A DNA stretch of 6,451 nt from an uncultured Acetatifactor sp. (GTDB taxonomy: Bacteria > Bacillota > Clostridia > Lachnospirales > Lachnospiraceae), in the NCBI GenBank assembly GCA_910585015.1, contig CAJUCT010000101.1, positions 1 through 6,451 on the forward strand. The letters are read 5' to 3'. The position numbers and the translations under genes were made by a program. The notes under the pieces were generated by a model. The model had not been told where the DNA came from and did not search any database. It saw only the letters and a program-made list of their open reading frames with translations. Positions 5,241 to 6,451 of this stretch are shown piece after piece (position 1 is the first letter of the stretch; every line of letters begins with the position of its first letter).

Positions 5241-6359
5241 TTATATATTGTTAAGTTCTTGAATCAAATCATTGTAATCCTTTAAAGTTAAGCGATGTTT
5301 TATCTTCTCTGTATATTCTTTTGCATCTTTTGTAAAATACGATGTCGTAATCATCATACCGGCCGTTGCATTCTCTGCCATAACGGTTCCGTATAATTCT
5401 CTAACAAGCCCTACACTTATTGGTCTTGTTACATCATATTTTTTACACTCAACATATATACAAAATTCACCTAAAATTGACTTTTGTACAACAACTATAT
5501 CCTTGCCCCCATCTCTTGTTTGCTTTGTTAATTTAACATTATATCCTTGTTTATCTAATAATTCACATACCATTTCTTCAAATTCTCGTGAAGAAAATCT
5601 ATGTATAATCCGAGGATCTTCCATCGCTTTTTTTAGCAGTGTATTGTCAAATATTGTTACGCTTTTAATTATCTCTTTTGGCGGAACAATGATTTTTTTC
5701 TCTGATTGAATAATATCTGAACTAAAATCAATTCCCTTTCCATATTGATATGAAAGATATGGATATCTACTATAAAATTCTTGTATATTAGAATTGCTCA
5801 CATTTGCAATTATAAAACGAAGTATATCCTTTGGCGTAAGTAGTTTATTATTTAAGTAGAAATCAGCTGATAATGGATGAATTTGGCGTAAATCTATATC
5901 CATTTTATTTATAAGTTTTTCTATCATATCAACTGATAAAGGATTAAGTTTTATAACATGGGTAAAATACGACATGTCCAATACAATATTAGGTCGAGAT
6001 GTGCATACCAGTCTATCACAATTCTTTTCTTTCAAAAAATGTAATAGTGTATGTGAATCTTGCATCTCATCTAAACCATCAATTAGAAAAGGACCATTTG
6101 AAGGTATAAAAAAATCATAATTATTATGCAAATTGTATCCATAAACAATTCCCATATCTTTTTTATTTGCTGTAGATTTATTGATGTAATGTAAAAGAGT
6201 TGATTTACCAGAACCTGGATCACCTAAAATTAGAATCTTATATTTCTCATTACTTTGCATTATTTGAACAGCATCTGCCAACTCTTTATCGTAAATAAAT
6301 CTGTCATTATAATATTTTTCATATTGCTCTTCAGTAAATATAATTTTGGGATTAAACAT
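5241..6359 (-). CDS. NACHT/STAND-like NTPase fused to C-terminal Mrr-type restriction endonuclease domain
   Basis: 372 aa, cytoplasmic, probable defence protein. Residues about 38-180 are a P-loop NTPase. Walker A is GDPGSGKST at 46-54 (Lys52), Walker B FLIDGLDE at 91-98 (Asp94, Asp97, Glu98), and a sensor motif TSRP is at 120-123. LNPLS at 138-142 follows as in NACHT proteins. Residues about 255-350 match the Mrr-cat nuclease fold: FEEMVCELLDKQGY near 260-273, GGKD with Asp287, and VECKK with Glu304 and Lys306. This gives the D...ExK catalytic pattern intact, and helix and strand elements follow (VRELYGT, GMMITTSYF). Known Mrr-type enzymes cut DNA, often modified or foreign. In Avs-type proteins similar nucleases are N-terminal effectors on far larger proteins with a repeat sensor; here the nuclease is C-terminal and no sensor repeats exist. 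The start is the ATG at 6357-6359 with AGGGG (6369-6373) 9 nt upstream. It overlaps the end of a probable upstream frame by 8 nt and precedes the DUF4062 gene by 123 bp. Confidence 0.92.
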   Translation of the reverse strand: MFNPKIIFTEEQYEKYYNDRFIYDKELADAVQIMQSNEKYKILILGDPGSGKSTLLHYINKSTANKKDMGIVYGYNLHNNYDFFIPSNGPFLIDGLDEMQDSHTLLHFLKEKNCDRLVCTSRPNIVLDMSYFTHVIKLNPLSVDMIEKLINKMDIDLRQIHPLSADFYLNNKLLTPKDILRFIIANVSNSNIQEFYSRYPYLSYQYGKGIDFSSDIIQSEKKIIVPPKEIIKSVTIFDNTLLKKAMEDPRIIHRFSSREFEEMVCELLDKQGYNVKLTKQTRDGGKDIVVVQKSILGEFCIYVECKKYDVTRPISVGLVRELYGTVMAENATAGMMITTSYFTKDAKEYTEKIKHRLTLKDYNDLIQELNNI

Positions 6360-6451
6360 ATCTCAATTCCCCTATATTTCTTGATAGTATATTCAAATTT
6401 GAGGCTTCTGGCATGATGGTGGGTACTTGACCATGCCCAATTAACAACTGC
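6352..6451 (-). CDS. Probable 3' end of an upstream gene, cut by the window edge
   Basis: The minus strand is open from the edge of the window to a TAA at 6352-6354, about 32 codons, ending in NIGELRYV. The stop overlaps the ATG of the NTPase-nuclease gene (ATGTTTAA, 8-nt overlap), which is typical of coupled genes in an operon. No family can be named from this fragment. A second frame is also open over the same stretch, so the overlap with the next start is the main argument. If real, the defence-like operon has at least three genes and its promoter lies outside the window. Confidence 0.4.
   Translation of the reverse strand, partial: QLLIGHGQVPTIMPEASNLNILSRNIGELRYV

Overview
The window looks like a piece of a Clostridia chromosome, most likely Lachnospiraceae. 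This rests on the AgrC/AgrA-style two-component genes, strong AGGAGG-type ribosome binding sites, TTG and GTG starts, and low-to-mid GC with an abrupt AT-rich insert. It is an inference from sequence style; no marker gene is present. Every convincing gene lies on the minus strand, so the reading order runs from high to low coordinates.

Right part (6451 to 3789), AT-rich: a probable end of an upstream gene overlaps the start of a 372-aa protein that joins a small NACHT/STAND-like NTPase to a C-terminal Mrr-type nuclease domain. After 123 bp comes a 442-aa protein with an N-terminal DUF4062 (TIR-like) domain, a coiled coil and a probable beta-rich C-terminal region. The two genes have the look of an anti-phage or anti-plasmid operon: a nucleotide switch plus DNA nuclease in one protein, and a TIR-like effector or signalling domain in the other. 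I do not recognise this exact pair as a named system.

Middle (3788 to 2994), about 790 bp with no convincing gene: it holds a hairpin at the end of the DUF4062 gene, a dense cluster of about ten copies of a short TTTTGCCAAA-type motif (3374-3565) in direct and inverted orientation, a terminator-like hairpin on the minus strand (3304-3330), a small GC-rich palindrome, and two exact 15-bp direct repeats 21 bp apart (3068-3103) that sit where a LytTR regulator would bind its own promoter.

Left part (2993 to 58), clearly richer in GC: a tightly overlapping three-gene operon. It encodes a LytTR response regulator (TTG start), an AgrC-like GHKL histidine kinase (probable GTG start) and a 259-aa soluble protein of unknown function with a charged helical C-terminal part. 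The composition break between this operon and the NTPase-nuclease/DUF4062 pair suggests that the pair was acquired and inserted next to the resident regulatory operon, with the repeat cluster at or near the junction.
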